A DNA stretch of 64,000 bases from Bacteroidota bacterium (GCA_016705125.1 JADIYW010000001.1:146501-210500); one strand, 5' to 3'; counted from the stretch's first letter, positions 15,643 through 25,837 are shown. A program made the numbers and translations. Notes: generated by a model not told the origin, from the sequence alone.

Positions 15643-16622
15643 AAATAGGTGTGTGGAAACCACATAAATATGTTGGAAGTGTAAAAATTTATTACGAAAA
15701 TGTCAAAATATACCTGCAAGAATGGGGTGTTGACATAATTGAATTTGGAATAAATGATAAATTGCCAAATAATGTAGATTTTTATTGGGACCCAACTTGT
15801 ACCGATGGAAAATCACCAAATAAAAAATTTTATGCTACCCCAAAACCAATAATTGCTACTTTACACGGGGCAGCTAGTTTTTCAATAAAAGAGGCGTCTG
15901 CTGGCAAAAACAAAATAAAATATTGGCTTAAAATGGCCAAACGAAAATGGCTTTGGATTCGATTTCCCAAAAAAAACCTTTCCATAATTACCGTTTCCAA
16001 ATATGCTGAAATAGAAATCAAAAACCATTTGCCTTTAAAAAATGTGCCCTTCCAGCCTATTTACCATGGGTTTAATAATACTGTTTTTTATGCAGACAAT
16101 GCTATTCCTCGTGCTTTCCTTCTTCATGTTTCGGCTTATCAAAAAAAGAAAAATGTAGAAAATATAATTGAAGCCTATATAAATATTCCTATAGAGAAAA
16201 AGGTGCCTCTTGTGTTGGTAGTGCCAAATTTTCCTCCTTGCGAACCTATTGATGGTATTGAAATTATAAGAGTCAAAAAATCTCCTGATGAAATAGCAGC
16301 ACTCATGAGAAAAGCAATTGCCTTTGTTTTTCCTTCCTTTCATGAAAGCTTTGGAATGCCTTTAATTGAAGCCATGGCTTGCGGTTGTCCTATCATTACT
16401 TCAAACATTACTGCTTGCCCTGAAATCGTTGATAATGCTGCGATTTTGGTAAATCCAGCTAAAACAAGTGAAATAAAAAATGCCCTTTTGGAGGTCATTG
16501 ACAATCCTATTTTGAGGGCTGATTTATCTCAAAAATCAATTGTAAGGGCTGCCAATTTTAGTTGGGAAAAAACAGCAAAAGAGCACCTTGCCTTTTTTGA
16601 TAAATTGAACCATCTGGCTTAA
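15639..16622 (+). CDS. Glycosyltransferase family 4 protein
   Basis: Retaining GT-B glycosyltransferase of 327 residues, presumably adding a sugar to the lipid-linked repeat unit flipped by the preceding transporter. The C-terminal nucleotide-sugar-binding half carries the EX7E motif (ESFGMPLIE) followed by MACGCPIITSNITACPEIV, which is typical of GT4. The N-terminal half has the LHG segment and the KKNLSIITVSKYAEIEI element. It starts inside the flippase stop (ATGA overlap), so the two are coupled. Donor and acceptor cannot be told from sequence. Confidence 0.9.
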   Translation: MKIGVWKPHKYVGSVKIYYENVKIYLQEWGVDIIEFGINDKLPNNVDFYWDPTCTDGKSPNKKFYATPKPIIATLHGAASFSIKEASAGKNKIKYWLKMAKRKWLWIRFPKKNLSIITVSKYAEIEIKNHLPLKNVPFQPIYHGFNNTVFYADNAIPRAFLLHVSAYQKKKNVENIIEAYINIPIEKKVPLVLVVPNFPPCEPIDGIEIIRVKKSPDEIAALMRKAIAFVFPSFHESFGMPLIEAMACGCPIITSNITACPEIVDNAAILVNPAKTSEIKNALLEVIDNPILRADLSQKSIVRAANFSWEKTAKEHLAFFDKLNHLA

Positions 16623-16648
16623 TTCATATTTATTATATTTGTGCCCAA

Positions 16649-17515
16649 ATGAAACCACAAAAAGGAATACAACCAATTATAATTTTGGGCATGCATCGCT
16701 CTGGAACTACTATGATTACAGAGATACTCGAACAATTGGGGTTATTTGTAGGCGACCAAAAAGATGATAATTGTGAGTCCCTTTTTTTTTACAAAATAAA
16801 CAAATGGGCTTTTAGAATTGGTATCTCAAAAATTGACATGCCAGACAATATGAAATTAATGAGCCCTGCCTGCAAAACTGAAATCATAAGTAGTTTTGAC
16901 TATTTTTTGGGTAGCTGGCGTCGCTGGATTTATTTAGGCAAAAAATATTTTTTTAGGTATAAAAACATAAAAGACCTAGATTTTCCTTGGGGATGGAAAG
17001 AGCCATTAAATACTTTTACAATTGATTTATGGAAAGAAATTTTTCCTGAAGCTAAAATTATTCATATTTATCGAAACCCCATGGATTCGGCAGCTAGCTT
17101 TATCAAAAGAGATGCGGTTAAACGAAATTCCTTTAAATTGAGTTGGAAAAAAAGGCTTAAACGGTTTTTCTTAATCTCAAATAAATACCACCAAAACTTT
17201 AGATTGACTGATTTTCAACCAGGCTATGATGTTTGGCAATCGTATATTAATAAGGCATTTGAATTAGAATCGCAATTTGAAAATCGAATTCTTACCATAA
17301 AATATGAAGATTTTTTGGATGACCCTATTCCCTTTTTACAGAAACTAGTTCCTTTTTGTGGTTTATCTGCCACCGAAAGCCAAATTAAAACGTCATCTAA
17401 CAATATTAAAGTGGCAAGAAAATTTGCATTTCAAGGAAATTCAGAAAGTGTAGATTTTTATAATAAAATAAAAAACGACCCAATTATGGTAAAATTAGGC
17501 TATAACAATATCTAG
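16649..17515 (+). CDS. Sulfotransferase family protein (PAPS-dependent)
   Basis: A 288-residue cytoplasmic sulfotransferase-fold protein expected to move sulfate from PAPS to a carbohydrate or lipid. The 5'-phosphosulfate loop is GMHRSGTTMI (about 14-23) and the 3'-phosphate-binding region is HIYRNPMDSAASFI, with the conserved Arg and Ser. A -7-like TATATTTG box (16634-16641) lies immediately before the ATG at 16649, which would give a nearly leaderless message, but no -33 partner is visible. Its position between a glycosyltransferase and an acyltransferase suggests decoration of the surface glycan. It is not closely similar to the second sulfotransferase at 39132-40085. Confidence 0.85.
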   Translation: MKPQKGIQPIIILGMHRSGTTMITEILEQLGLFVGDQKDDNCESLFFYKINKWAFRIGISKIDMPDNMKLMSPACKTEIISSFDYFLGSWRRWIYLGKKYFFRYKNIKDLDFPWGWKEPLNTFTIDLWKEIFPEAKIIHIYRNPMDSAASFIKRDAVKRNSFKLSWKKRLKRFFLISNKYHQNFRLTDFQPGYDVWQSYINKAFELESQFENRILTIKYEDFLDDPIPFLQKLVPFCGLSATESQIKTSSNNIKVARKFAFQGNSESVDFYNKIKNDPIMVKLGYNNI

Positions 17516-17563
17516 TTCTAATACTTTAATTTTATATTTGATTGAAATAAATCCTATTGAATT

Positions 17564-18823
17564 ATGGCAGAACCAATTGCTCCACCGAGAAAACTTAAAT
17601 ACATTCCAGCATTTGATGGTATCAGAGGGTTGTTTTGTCTGATTATTATTAGCCATCACCTTCCAGTGCATTACTCAAGAGTGCCATTTGCCTTTGGATG
17701 GGAAATTTTACAATTGTTTTTTGTGATGTCTGGATACTTAATCACTTCCATTTTATTAAAAGACAAAAACTATCCTTTCAAAGAATTTGCAAGTCGGTTT
17801 TATATGAAACGATTTTACAGAATATTTCCGCTCTATTTCTTCTTTATCTTTTTATGCATTTTTGTTGGTTATTTTACGAGTTCAAGTAAGTTTTGGCAAG
17901 ATTTAAGAATGTGGGAGGACCTACAAATTAATTGGGGCTATTTGGTTACCTACACTTTTAATTTAAAGGAATGGTTTAATTTCAAGGCAGATCAAATGTA
18001 TTCAATTAGTCCACTTTTTGCACATTTATGGTCTCTTTCCTTAGAAGAACAGTTTTACATATTCTATCCATTAATTGTTTTCTTCTTATCTGAAAAAAGT
18101 TTAAAAATTACCCTGGTTTCAATTGTAATTCTTTCTCCTTTTATTCGTTTAGCAGGTTTCTTATATATGGATGCCAATATCCCTTCTGTTTACCCTCAAA
18201 TAGTAGGCTTTGAAAAAAATGATTTGATTGCCTGGATTTTACATAGAAATACCATTTTTCAACTCGATGCACTTTCTTTGGGTGGCTGTTTGGCCTTGTT
18301 TAATTTTGATTGGATTAAAAAACCTGTGCGTTTATTTTGGATAATATTTGTGGTGTTTTTAGTCGTTGTGCTTGGAAATGCATGGCTCGATGTGCAAAAT
18401 GGTGCTTCTTCCTCTTTTAGGAACGCACTAATGGAACACACTTTATTAGGTAGAAATTATCAGTGTTTTTATTTATATACCTTGGTTAATTTCCTTATGG
18501 CAGCACTTATTTTGGTTACTTTCAAGCAAGACAATCCTTTCAAAATTTTTGAAAACAAAACACTTATTAAGCTTGGTCAAATTTCATATGGCTTATATGT
18601 TTACCATTTTTTGGTATTGGCTATATACATGTATGCTTGGCAAGTTATTGGAAGAAAAATACATATAAAACTGTTGCCATTGGCGGCTAATAATATTTTT
18701 GTAGAAATAATATTTGTACTGTGCTTTTATTTTATTCTGATAAAACTATCTCAGTGGAGCTTTAAATATTTTGAGTCTTACTTTCTAAATTTAAAAGCCA
18801 ATTTAGACAAAGCAAAAAAATAA
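17564..18823 (+). CDS. Acyltransferase family 3 membrane protein (OafA/YrhL-like)
   Basis: Integral membrane O-acyltransferase of 419 residues with about ten helices. The family signatures are present: the opening LKYIPAFDGIRGLFCLIIISHHLP with the catalytic-type His in helix 1, FFVMSGYLITSILL, and HLWSLSLEEQFYIFYPL. Such proteins acetylate or otherwise acylate O-antigen, capsule or peptidoglycan sugars on the outer membrane leaflet side of the inner membrane. It is a close paralogue of the gene at 21870-23108: start, SLSLEEQFYIF core and C-terminal KYFESYFL.LK segments all align. A TATATTTG -7-like box is at 17533-17540. It is followed by a convergent relative at 18845. Confidence 0.93.
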   Translation: MAEPIAPPRKLKYIPAFDGIRGLFCLIIISHHLPVHYSRVPFAFGWEILQLFFVMSGYLITSILLKDKNYPFKEFASRFYMKRFYRIFPLYFFFIFLCIFVGYFTSSSKFWQDLRMWEDLQINWGYLVTYTFNLKEWFNFKADQMYSISPLFAHLWSLSLEEQFYIFYPLIVFFLSEKSLKITLVSIVILSPFIRLAGFLYMDANIPSVYPQIVGFEKNDLIAWILHRNTIFQLDALSLGGCLALFNFDWIKKPVRLFWIIFVVFLVVVLGNAWLDVQNGASSSFRNALMEHTLLGRNYQCFYLYTLVNFLMAALILVTFKQDNPFKIFENKTLIKLGQISYGLYVYHFLVLAIYMYAWQVIGRKIHIKLLPLAANNIFVEIIFVLCFYFILIKLSQWSFKYFESYFLNLKANLDKAKK

Positions 18824-18844
18824 AATGGTTTAAATTCGTTAGGA

Positions 18845-20017
18845 TTACATTTTTAATTTTTCTCTCAATTCTGTCATTGGGTGTTCAAAATATTTATACA
18901 CCAAGGTTGAAAAAAACAAAGTAACAATTACATAAACACTAAACAATCCTATGTTTTCTAATAATGGTCTTTCTCCTTTTGATGGAAATAATTGATCGAG
19001 TGTATACATCACTACGCTTAAATGAAATACATATATGGAATATGAAATAATGCTTATATGTGTTAGTGTTTTGGTCACTATACTGCTGTTTTCCAATTGT
19101 AGTTTTGAAAAATAAGCTGTAACACTAAAAGCAGAAAAACCTGAAAAAATAAATATAATAGTAAAATAAAAAGAATTGGTTTGAATTAAAGCATTAGGAA
19201 TGATTTTGCTATAAAAAAGAATAAAATAAGAGGTTAAAGAAATTATTGACAAACATCCAAAAAGAAATCTATTCTTTGAAAACACGTCTTTATAATAAAA
19301 ATTTATCCAAGCCATTAAAACACCATAACCGACAATATCTAATCTAAAAAAAGTCATTCTCGTAATATCCAACCAATCAAACATTTTATTCGATTGAGCA
19401 TAAAATCTTAATGCCATTGGGCAAAAAATTAAAATCAAAATAGAAACAAACACATTCCACTTAATGTTTTTTGGCAATAATTTTAATGAAACCAATAACC
19501 AATTACCTACTAATAATAATATTGGAAATAATAAATAAAACCATTCCTCGATACAAAGTGTCCACGACTCTTCCAAAAAAGGTGCAGTGGGAGTGATTGC
19601 TGATTGAAAAAAAACGAGATATGCAATGTATTTAAGTTTTAAAAACATAAACTTATGCTCAAAAATAGCCCATAAAATCGTGGTTAAAAATAAAACAAAA
19701 TAATAATTAGGCAATGTTCTAAACCATCTTCTTATCCAAAAATTATAAGAGGTCTTCCAATTAAACGTTTGCTCCCTTTCATACATTTTTATCAAAATCA
19801 TTCCTATCAAAAAGCCACTTTGGACAAAAAACAAATCCATCAACCAAAACCCCAAAACGGATATAAAATTGTTAAATTCAGGAAAGTAAGGAATTTTTGA
19901 TCTTCCATGCCCATATAAAACAATCAAAATACCTACACCACGCAACATGTCAAACCCAACAACACGATTTTTGTAATCTATATTTAAATTAAAAAGTTGT
20001 TTTGCTTTTTGTAGCAT
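18845..20017 (-). CDS. Acyltransferase family 3 membrane protein, divergent from its two neighbours
   Basis: Second OafA-like acyltransferase, about 390 residues. It has the family motifs RVVGFDMLRGVGILIVLYGHG, FFVQSGFLIGMILIKMYE and EESWTLCIEEWFYLLFPI, and ends in KYFEHPMTELREKLK. It is clearly less similar to the acyltransferases at 17564 and 21870 than those two are to each other, so it is an older relative or has a different substrate. The frame is open to an ATG at 20074, but the extra residues look like translated upstream DNA. I prefer the ATG at 20017 (MLQKAKQLF), which leaves the normal short cytoplasmic lead before helix 1. Confidence 0.88.
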   Translation of the reverse strand: MLQKAKQLFNLNIDYKNRVVGFDMLRGVGILIVLYGHGRSKIPYFPEFNNFISVLGFWLMDLFFVQSGFLIGMILIKMYEREQTFNWKTSYNFWIRRWFRTLPNYYFVLFLTTILWAIFEHKFMFLKLKYIAYLVFFQSAITPTAPFLEESWTLCIEEWFYLLFPILLLVGNWLLVSLKLLPKNIKWNVFVSILILIFCPMALRFYAQSNKMFDWLDITRMTFFRLDIVGYGVLMAWINFYYKDVFSKNRFLFGCLSIISLTSYFILFYSKIIPNALIQTNSFYFTIIFIFSGFSAFSVTAYFSKLQLENSSIVTKTLTHISIISYSIYVFHLSVVMYTLDQLFPSKGERPLLENIGLFSVYVIVTLFFSTLVYKYFEHPMTELREKLKM

Positions 20018-20201
20018 TTGTCTCGAAAAAATGGGTTGAATAATAAAACTACTGGCGAAATTAACAAAAATCAATTAATTATAATTCTTATTCTCTATAA
20101 TTTAATGTTTGCAAATCAATGTTTTTACCATTTTTTCCAAAAACCTCATTAATTTTAGGTCGTTCATTATTAAATTTTTTTATTTTAAAAATGTATTAGC
20201 A

Positions 20202-21865
20202 ATGCTAAAAAAAATATTTGTTCTTATCACTTCCAATTGGCTTGATTTATTGTCCATTTTTGTGTTGGTTTTTTGTGGTATCAAATTGGTTTACCAAGTT
20301 CCCCAATTTTTAGACCTAATCCCAACTGATGATGCTCATTATATGCAGTATGGTTTTAAATTTCCAAAAAAAATATATGCCAATTTTGGCCCAATTTATA
20401 GTGCTTGGTTCAAAGTACTTAAAGTTTTGTTTAAGGAACCAATCCTGATTTATTATATAAGTTTTATGGTTATCTCTGTTCTAGTGCCGACAGCTCTTTA
20501 TCTTTTTCTAAGGGGTTTAAAGATGAACGTGATTTTGGCTTTTTTACTTTCTTTCTTTTTTCTATGCTCGGAACTGAATTTGTGCTTTAATTTCTCTCCT
20601 AAAATTTCATTATTTGCCTTAATTTTCATATTTATTGGGTTTTATTCTGCCTCTTTTCTCAAAAAACCAGTTTTAATTCTAATTTTAAGCCTTCCATTTG
20701 TTTTTTTCTGTTCTTATATTCGACCTGAGTATTTTCTTTCATTTGAAATCCTAGCCGTTTTTACTATTTGTTGGATTGTATTTAAAGAAAAAATGAAAAT
20801 TAATAAAATAGAGTGGTCTATTTTAGGCGTTTCTGCTTTCATTATTCTTTCTATTGGTTTTATTATTGGCCTTCCTCTTGGAGATGATGCCCGTACTACA
20901 ATTACTTTCCAGCAACATTTTGCTTGGAATTACCAACAATGGTATCATTTACCCAATGCAAATTGGTTTAATTATAAAGCCACCACTACTAAATATTTTG
21001 GAGATGCTAGCTCTATTTCCGAATTTTTAAAAGCAAATCCTTCTTGGTTTTTTAAGCATGTTTTTTATAATATTGGGCAATATTTTTTGCTTTTTTATGA
21101 AAAAATAGGCGCTTTTTTTTTCCTAAACAATTAATAGGATTTCCCGTGTGGTTAGGTTGGTTGGTCCTCATCGTAGGAATTATTGCGATTACAGCAAAAA
21201 TAGGTGTTAAAAAATATTTTCAACAGGTTCTATTTTTTATTAAAAATCACAGCGCACTGTTTTTTGTTTTATCTGTTATGACCATTCCTTCATTGATTAC
21301 CTCCACACTTATTAATGCCCGTGAACATTATCTAGTGTTACAATTGCCTATTTTCTTCTTTTTACTTTCTGCCTTGTTTTTTCCATTGAAAGCGTTAAAT
21401 GGGATAGAAAAAAACACAAAACCAAAGATTGGTTTTTCCTTTTTAATATTTATCCTAGCTTTTATTTTTGTACCAAAGCTTTCTAAATATTCTTTTTCGA
21501 ACATTTGGGAGCCTTATGAAAAACAATATTGCCTAAATGCAATCAAGAAAATTCGCACATTCAATATTCAAGAAAAGGTGCTGCTGATGGAATCAGAAGG
21601 TGGCTTGGATATTTACTCAAGTAAAAATTATAAATCTACAATGGGATTTTTTAAAGACAAACCTTTTTATCAGTACATTGATTCAATGAAAATCAATATG
21701 ATTTATGTGTCAAAAATTATTACAGAGGATGAAAAATTTTATAAAGATCCGCAATGGAACGATTTTGAAAAAAACTATTCAACCAAAGGTTTTGACAAAA
21801 TAATAGTAACAGAAAATGGGAATGATAGCTACTTTTATGTTAAAAATGAATTGCTAAAAAAATAA
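20202..21865 (+). pseudogene. Multi-spanning membrane protein of the glycan locus, frameshifted at a T9 run
   Basis: Two reading frames, 20202-21134 and the continuation to 21865, together encode one polytopic membrane protein that aligns end to end with the intact 554-residue protein at 41386-43050. Shared landmarks include GP.YS.W, RPE.FLSF, FGQHF or FQQHF, REHY.(I/V)LQLP and E.EGGL. The break is in a run of nine T (21113-21121). One more T restores AFFFPKQLIGFPVWLGW, matching FFPKLIFHLPSYLRW of the paralogue. The distal part has no further stops. I take the ATG at 20202 as start because the upstream in-frame ATG at 20109 adds residues unlike the paralogue. The function may resemble large membrane glycosyltransferases of the GT-C type, but I cannot name it. 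It could be a true pseudogene, a sequencing error or a slippage switch. Confidence 0.85.
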
Positions 21866-21869
21866 TTAT

Positions 21870-23108
21870 TTATTGCTCTATTTTGTCTTTTAGCCTTAAA
21901 AAATAAGATTCAAAATACTTGTAACTCAATTTACAAATAAAAACAAGTACTGCATAATATCCCAAAACCACTATTAATTCCAAGAAAAAATGGCCTTTAT
22001 ACATGTCCAACTTTGGAATTAAATGCAACTTTTTTAAAACCAAAAGATAAATAGCCATAACAAACATGTGCAAGATATACATGCCATAACTTATTTTTCC
22101 TACATCAATAATCCATTTATTTTCAAAAATTTTAAATGGATTGTTCTTTTCAAACGTAACTAAAATAAGTAGCATCGTTAAGAAATTACCCAAAGAAAAA
22201 ATATAAATCGGCTGGTAATTATAGCCCATAAAATTAGATTCAGAAATTGCTTCTAAAAAATTAGATGCTAAGCCGCTATTCATAAATGAAAAGCCATTAA
22301 AAACTAAAAGTATTATAAAGGCGAAGAAAAAAACATAAAACCATATTAAAGGTTTTTTTAACCAACTAAAATCAAATATGGCTAATGCCGCGCCACAACA
22401 TAATGTATCCAACTGAAACAATGTATTGTGCTGCAAAATCCAGGAAACATAACTTAGTTTGTCAAATTCAGGCATTCCTGAAACCGTTTCTGGAGTATTC
22501 GTATTTAAATAGTACAATCCCAAGGCTCTTATAATTGGTGAAGCAATAATTACAAATAAAATAAAACGTCTTAAGTTTTTAAGTGATAAAAAGTAAACGA
22601 TAAAAGGGAAAAAGATATAAAATTGTTCCTCTAATGAAAGCGACCATAAGTGTGCTAATATTGGACTTCGATGATTAACCAAATAGAAAATCTCCTTTAA
22701 ATTGTACGTATATGAAATTAAATAGCCCCAATTTTGTTTTATATCTGGCCACAATTGAAGTGCCTCAAAAGCCTTCATGTTTTTAGTAAAGTATCCGAAA
22801 ATGACAATAAAAAAAACAAACGCAAAATATAATGGGAAAATACGATAAATACGCTTTAAATAAAAAACACGTGTATATTCTTTAAACTCATATTTTGCCT
22901 TTTCTTTTAGCAAAATCATGGTAATTAAAAACCCAGACATTACAAAAAAAGCATGCAAGGTTTCCCAAGCAATGGCAACAGGAGTTCGAAAATACAATGC
23001 AGGCAAATGATGCGAAATTACAATTATGCAAAATAAACCACGAATGCCATCAAATGCAGGAATGTATTTCAACTTAGTGCTCTTATTCGTTTTTGCCGAT
23101 TCCTCCAT
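21870..23108 (-). CDS. Acyltransferase family 3 membrane protein (OafA/YrhL-like), paralogue of 17564-18823
   Basis: Third OafA-like acyltransferase, 412 residues from the chosen ATG at 23108 (MEESAKTNKS). A longer in-frame start at 23129 exists, but the shorter one matches the N-terminus of its paralogue. Motifs: LKYIPAFDGIRGLFCIIVISHHLP, FFVMSGFLITMILLKE, HLWSLSLEEQFYIFFPF, and the closing KYFESYFLRLKDKIEQ. It faces the frameshifted membrane gene, with stop codons 4 bases apart. The paralogous pair in opposite orientation around 18.8-21.9 kb suggests local duplication and inversion, with specificity divergence (different acceptor position or sugar). Confidence 0.93.
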   Translation of the reverse strand: MEESAKTNKSTKLKYIPAFDGIRGLFCIIVISHHLPALYFRTPVAIAWETLHAFFVMSGFLITMILLKEKAKYEFKEYTRVFYLKRIYRIFPLYFAFVFFIVIFGYFTKNMKAFEALQLWPDIKQNWGYLISYTYNLKEIFYLVNHRSPILAHLWSLSLEEQFYIFFPFIVYFLSLKNLRRFILFVIIASPIIRALGLYYLNTNTPETVSGMPEFDKLSYVSWILQHNTLFQLDTLCCGAALAIFDFSWLKKPLIWFYVFFFAFIILLVFNGFSFMNSGLASNFLEAISESNFMGYNYQPIYIFSLGNFLTMLLILVTFEKNNPFKIFENKWIIDVGKISYGMYILHMFVMAIYLLVLKKLHLIPKLDMYKGHFFLELIVVLGYYAVLVFICKLSYKYFESYFLRLKDKIEQ

Positions 23109-23170
23109 TTTCTTTTTTTTATTTAGCAAATATAACTTTTTTATAGGTTTTGTCCATCCTCACCCATTTT

Positions 23171-24949
23171 TTAAGTCCTATTTTCATTCGTGTTAAATTG
23201 CATATCGTGTAAGTTTTTATATCTCCCATTTTCTATTTTCAAAAGCGATTCATGTGTGCCCATTTCCATAATTTCTCCTTTATCCAACACAATAATTTTA
23301 TCTGCCTTTTGAATGGTCGACAATCGATGGGCAATTATAATGGAGGTTCGACCCGACACTAATACATCAATCGCTTTTTGTATAAGCTGCTCCGATTCTG
23401 TATCCACACTCGATGTAGCTTCATCAAGTATTAATATTTTGGGGTCGAAAACCAATGCTCTTATAAATGAAATTAATTGCCTTTGCCCTACAGATAATGT
23501 CGCTCCTCTTTCCATTACAGCATAATCATATCCATTTGGCAATTGCTCAATAAATCCATCTGCACCAACCATTACAGCGGCTTCCTTTGCTTGGTTTATG
23601 CTTATTTTTGGGTCGTTTAATGTAATATTGTCTAGAATAGAACCAGAAAACAAAAAAACATCTTGCAAAACTACCGCCAACGACTTTCTTAATCCTTCTA
23701 AATCGTATTGGTTTATATTGTGTCCATCAATTAATATTTCTCCTTTTTGAATTTCATAAAATCTACTCAATATATTTATGGTGGATGATTTACCAGATCC
23801 TGTTGCACCAACAATCGCAACGGTTTCGCCAGGATTTACCTTAAATGAAATGTTTTTTAAAACGAAATTTTCTCCGTCATAGGCAAACCACACATTTTTA
23901 AATTCTATCTCGCCTTTTATTTCTTTATTTATTAAAGTCCCTGACTTTTCTAGTTTGTCGTTGGTTTCCAACAACTTAAATACTCTTCCCGAAGCAATTA
24001 GGCCCATTTGTAAGGTGTTAAATTTATCTGCCATCATCCTCAATGGTCTGAAAGCTAAATTTAAATACATCAAAAAGGCAATGATGTCTCCTGGCTTTCC
24101 ATCGTATTTTAAAGCCAAAACTGCACCATACCAAACCATTAATCCAATTGAAAGGGATAAAATAACTTCTACTACAGGAAAGAAAATAGAAAAATACCAA
24201 ACACTTTTTAAGTTAGCATCACGATGTTCATCGTTTATTTTGCTAAATTTCTCTCTTTCTCTTTTTTCAGCATTAAATATCTGAACTACCCGCATTCCGG
24301 TTAACCGCTCTTGCACAAATGCATTCATTTGCCCTACTTTTTCACGCACTTCCTGAAATGAACCACGCACTGCTTCTTTAAATACATATGTTGCAATAAT
24401 GATAAATGGAAACGGAATTAGGGAAACCAATGTTAATTTCCAATTCAACCAAGCCATAAATGAAAAAGTAGAAATAAGCGTTAAAATATCGGTAGTAAGT
24501 GTGATTATTCCTTCAGAAAAAATATTATTTATTGCCTCTACATCATTTATATTTCGGGTGGTAATGGTTCCAATTGGCGTTTGGTCGAAATACCTTAAAT
24601 TCAATTTTTTTACATGATTAAAAACCCTTACTCTTAAATCTTTTATCACACTTTGACCTAATAATCCTGATAGGTAGCCAAATAAATACCGAAATAGAAA
24701 CTCAAATATTAGAAAAACGACTGAAACAATTGACCACTTTAAAATTCCTGACTTATTTAGTGTTAAAATATTATCATCAACCAATATTTTTATAAAATAT
24801 GGTCTTACTGTTGAAATTAATGCCACTAAAATTCCAGCAAATAAACAAAACCAGAACAATCCTTTAAATGGCTTTATCAATCCAAATACTTTTTTTAGGG
24901 TTTTCCAGTCTCCCTTTTCCTTGTTTACTTCACTTTCTTTTGTTTTCAA
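23171..24949 (-). CDS. ABC transporter, fused permease and ATPase (MsbA-like)
   Basis: Half-transporter of 592 residues that would work as a homodimer. Six membrane helices (about 20-310, type I exporter fold) precede a nucleotide-binding domain with Walker A GATGSGKSS, Q-loop VVLQDVFLFSGS, signature LSVGQRQL, Walker B ILILDEATSSVD and H-loop IIAHRLS. The domain order and length fit lipid or multidrug exporters of the MsbA/LmrA group. MsbA flips lipid A core, and a lipid or glycolipid substrate would suit the neighbourhood, but the substrate cannot be assigned. The truA gene lies upstream in the same direction, with about 20 bases between them. Confidence 0.93.
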   Translation of the reverse strand: MKTKESEVNKEKGDWKTLKKVFGLIKPFKGLFWFCLFAGILVALISTVRPYFIKILVDDNILTLNKSGILKWSIVSVVFLIFEFLFRYLFGYLSGLLGQSVIKDLRVRVFNHVKKLNLRYFDQTPIGTITTRNINDVEAINNIFSEGIITLTTDILTLISTFSFMAWLNWKLTLVSLIPFPFIIIATYVFKEAVRGSFQEVREKVGQMNAFVQERLTGMRVVQIFNAEKREREKFSKINDEHRDANLKSVWYFSIFFPVVEVILSLSIGLMVWYGAVLALKYDGKPGDIIAFLMYLNLAFRPLRMMADKFNTLQMGLIASGRVFKLLETNDKLEKSGTLINKEIKGEIEFKNVWFAYDGENFVLKNISFKVNPGETVAIVGATGSGKSSTINILSRFYEIQKGEILIDGHNINQYDLEGLRKSLAVVLQDVFLFSGSILDNITLNDPKISINQAKEAAVMVGADGFIEQLPNGYDYAVMERGATLSVGQRQLISFIRALVFDPKILILDEATSSVDTESEQLIQKAIDVLVSGRTSIIIAHRLSTIQKADKIIVLDKGEIMEMGTHESLLKIENGRYKNLHDMQFNTNENRT

Positions 24950-24969
24950 AATATTTTAATAGTTGATTA

Positions 24970-25719
24970 TTAACAATTTACAATATATGGATATTTAATT
25001 TCCCACAAATGTAATCCATTTGCTGGAGCTGTTAATCCCACTTCGAAATATGCTTTATTTTCCATTGCATTTATCATTATTTGTTGGTTCATTCTTCCAA
25101 GCCCAATTTCCAACAAGCAAGCCACAATTCTGCGAACCATATTTCTCAAAAAACGATTTGCCGAAATAGTAAATACCATTCCTGTCTTTTGCTCCGTATA
25201 TTCCCATTTTGCTGTAAATAAAGTACATAATGAATTTGTATTATCGCTTCCCTTTTTTTCAAAAGAACTAAAATCCTTAAAACTCAATAATGCTTTTGCT
25301 GCTATATTCATTAATTCAATATCTGGTTTATAGTTTCCAATAAACCAACTTCTATCATCCAAAAATGGATCTTTATTTAAATGAATAAAATATTTATACG
25401 TCCTTTCGGTGGCGTCAAACCTTGCATGTGCAACATCTTCTACATCAATTATATCATAAATGGCAATCTCGGATGGCAATAATTTATTTAATCTGTTTAG
25501 GAAATTTTTGGGGAAAGCTTTGTTGAAATCGAAATGCGCATAATATTGTTTAGCATGTACGCCAGTATCAGTTCGACCACAACCAAGTGTTTCAATTTTT
25601 TCTGTCAAAATAATGGAAAGTTTTTCATCTAAAACCTCTTGTACTGTAATGGCATTATTCTGCTTTTGCCAACCATGAAAGGGTGTTCCTTTATAAGCAA
25701 AATGAATAAAATAGCGCAT
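24970..25719 (-). CDS. truA: tRNA pseudouridine(38-40) synthase TruA
   Basis: Converts uridines 38-40 in the tRNA anticodon stem to pseudouridine. Recognisable by the opening MRYFIHFAYKGTPFHGWQ, the catalytic-aspartate motif GCGRTDTGVHA and the C-terminal FLRNMVRRIVACLLEIG. From the ATG at 25719 the product is about 249 residues, normal for the family. The frame is open to 25791, but the added residues form a hydrophobic stretch not found in TruA proteins. It is divergent from the DUF4293 gene and is probably co-transcribed with the ABC transporter downstream. Confidence 0.96.
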   Translation of the reverse strand: MRYFIHFAYKGTPFHGWQKQNNAITVQEVLDEKLSIILTEKIETLGCGRTDTGVHAKQYYAHFDFNKAFPKNFLNRLNKLLPSEIAIYDIIDVEDVAHARFDATERTYKYFIHLNKDPFLDDRSWFIGNYKPDIELMNIAAKALLSFKDFSSFEKKGSDNTNSLCTLFTAKWEYTEQKTGMVFTISANRFLRNMVRRIVACLLEIGLGRMNQQIMINAMENKAYFEVGLTAPANGLHLWEIKYPYIVNC

Positions 25720-25837
25720 TTGTATTCTTGAAATATGATTTGAAAAAACTAAATAAAGCACAAAAATGGCAAAATTTATAAGGAAATGCATAAAAATGAT
25801 TTTTTCCTTTTAATTTTACTTTTCCAAAAATCAAAAA

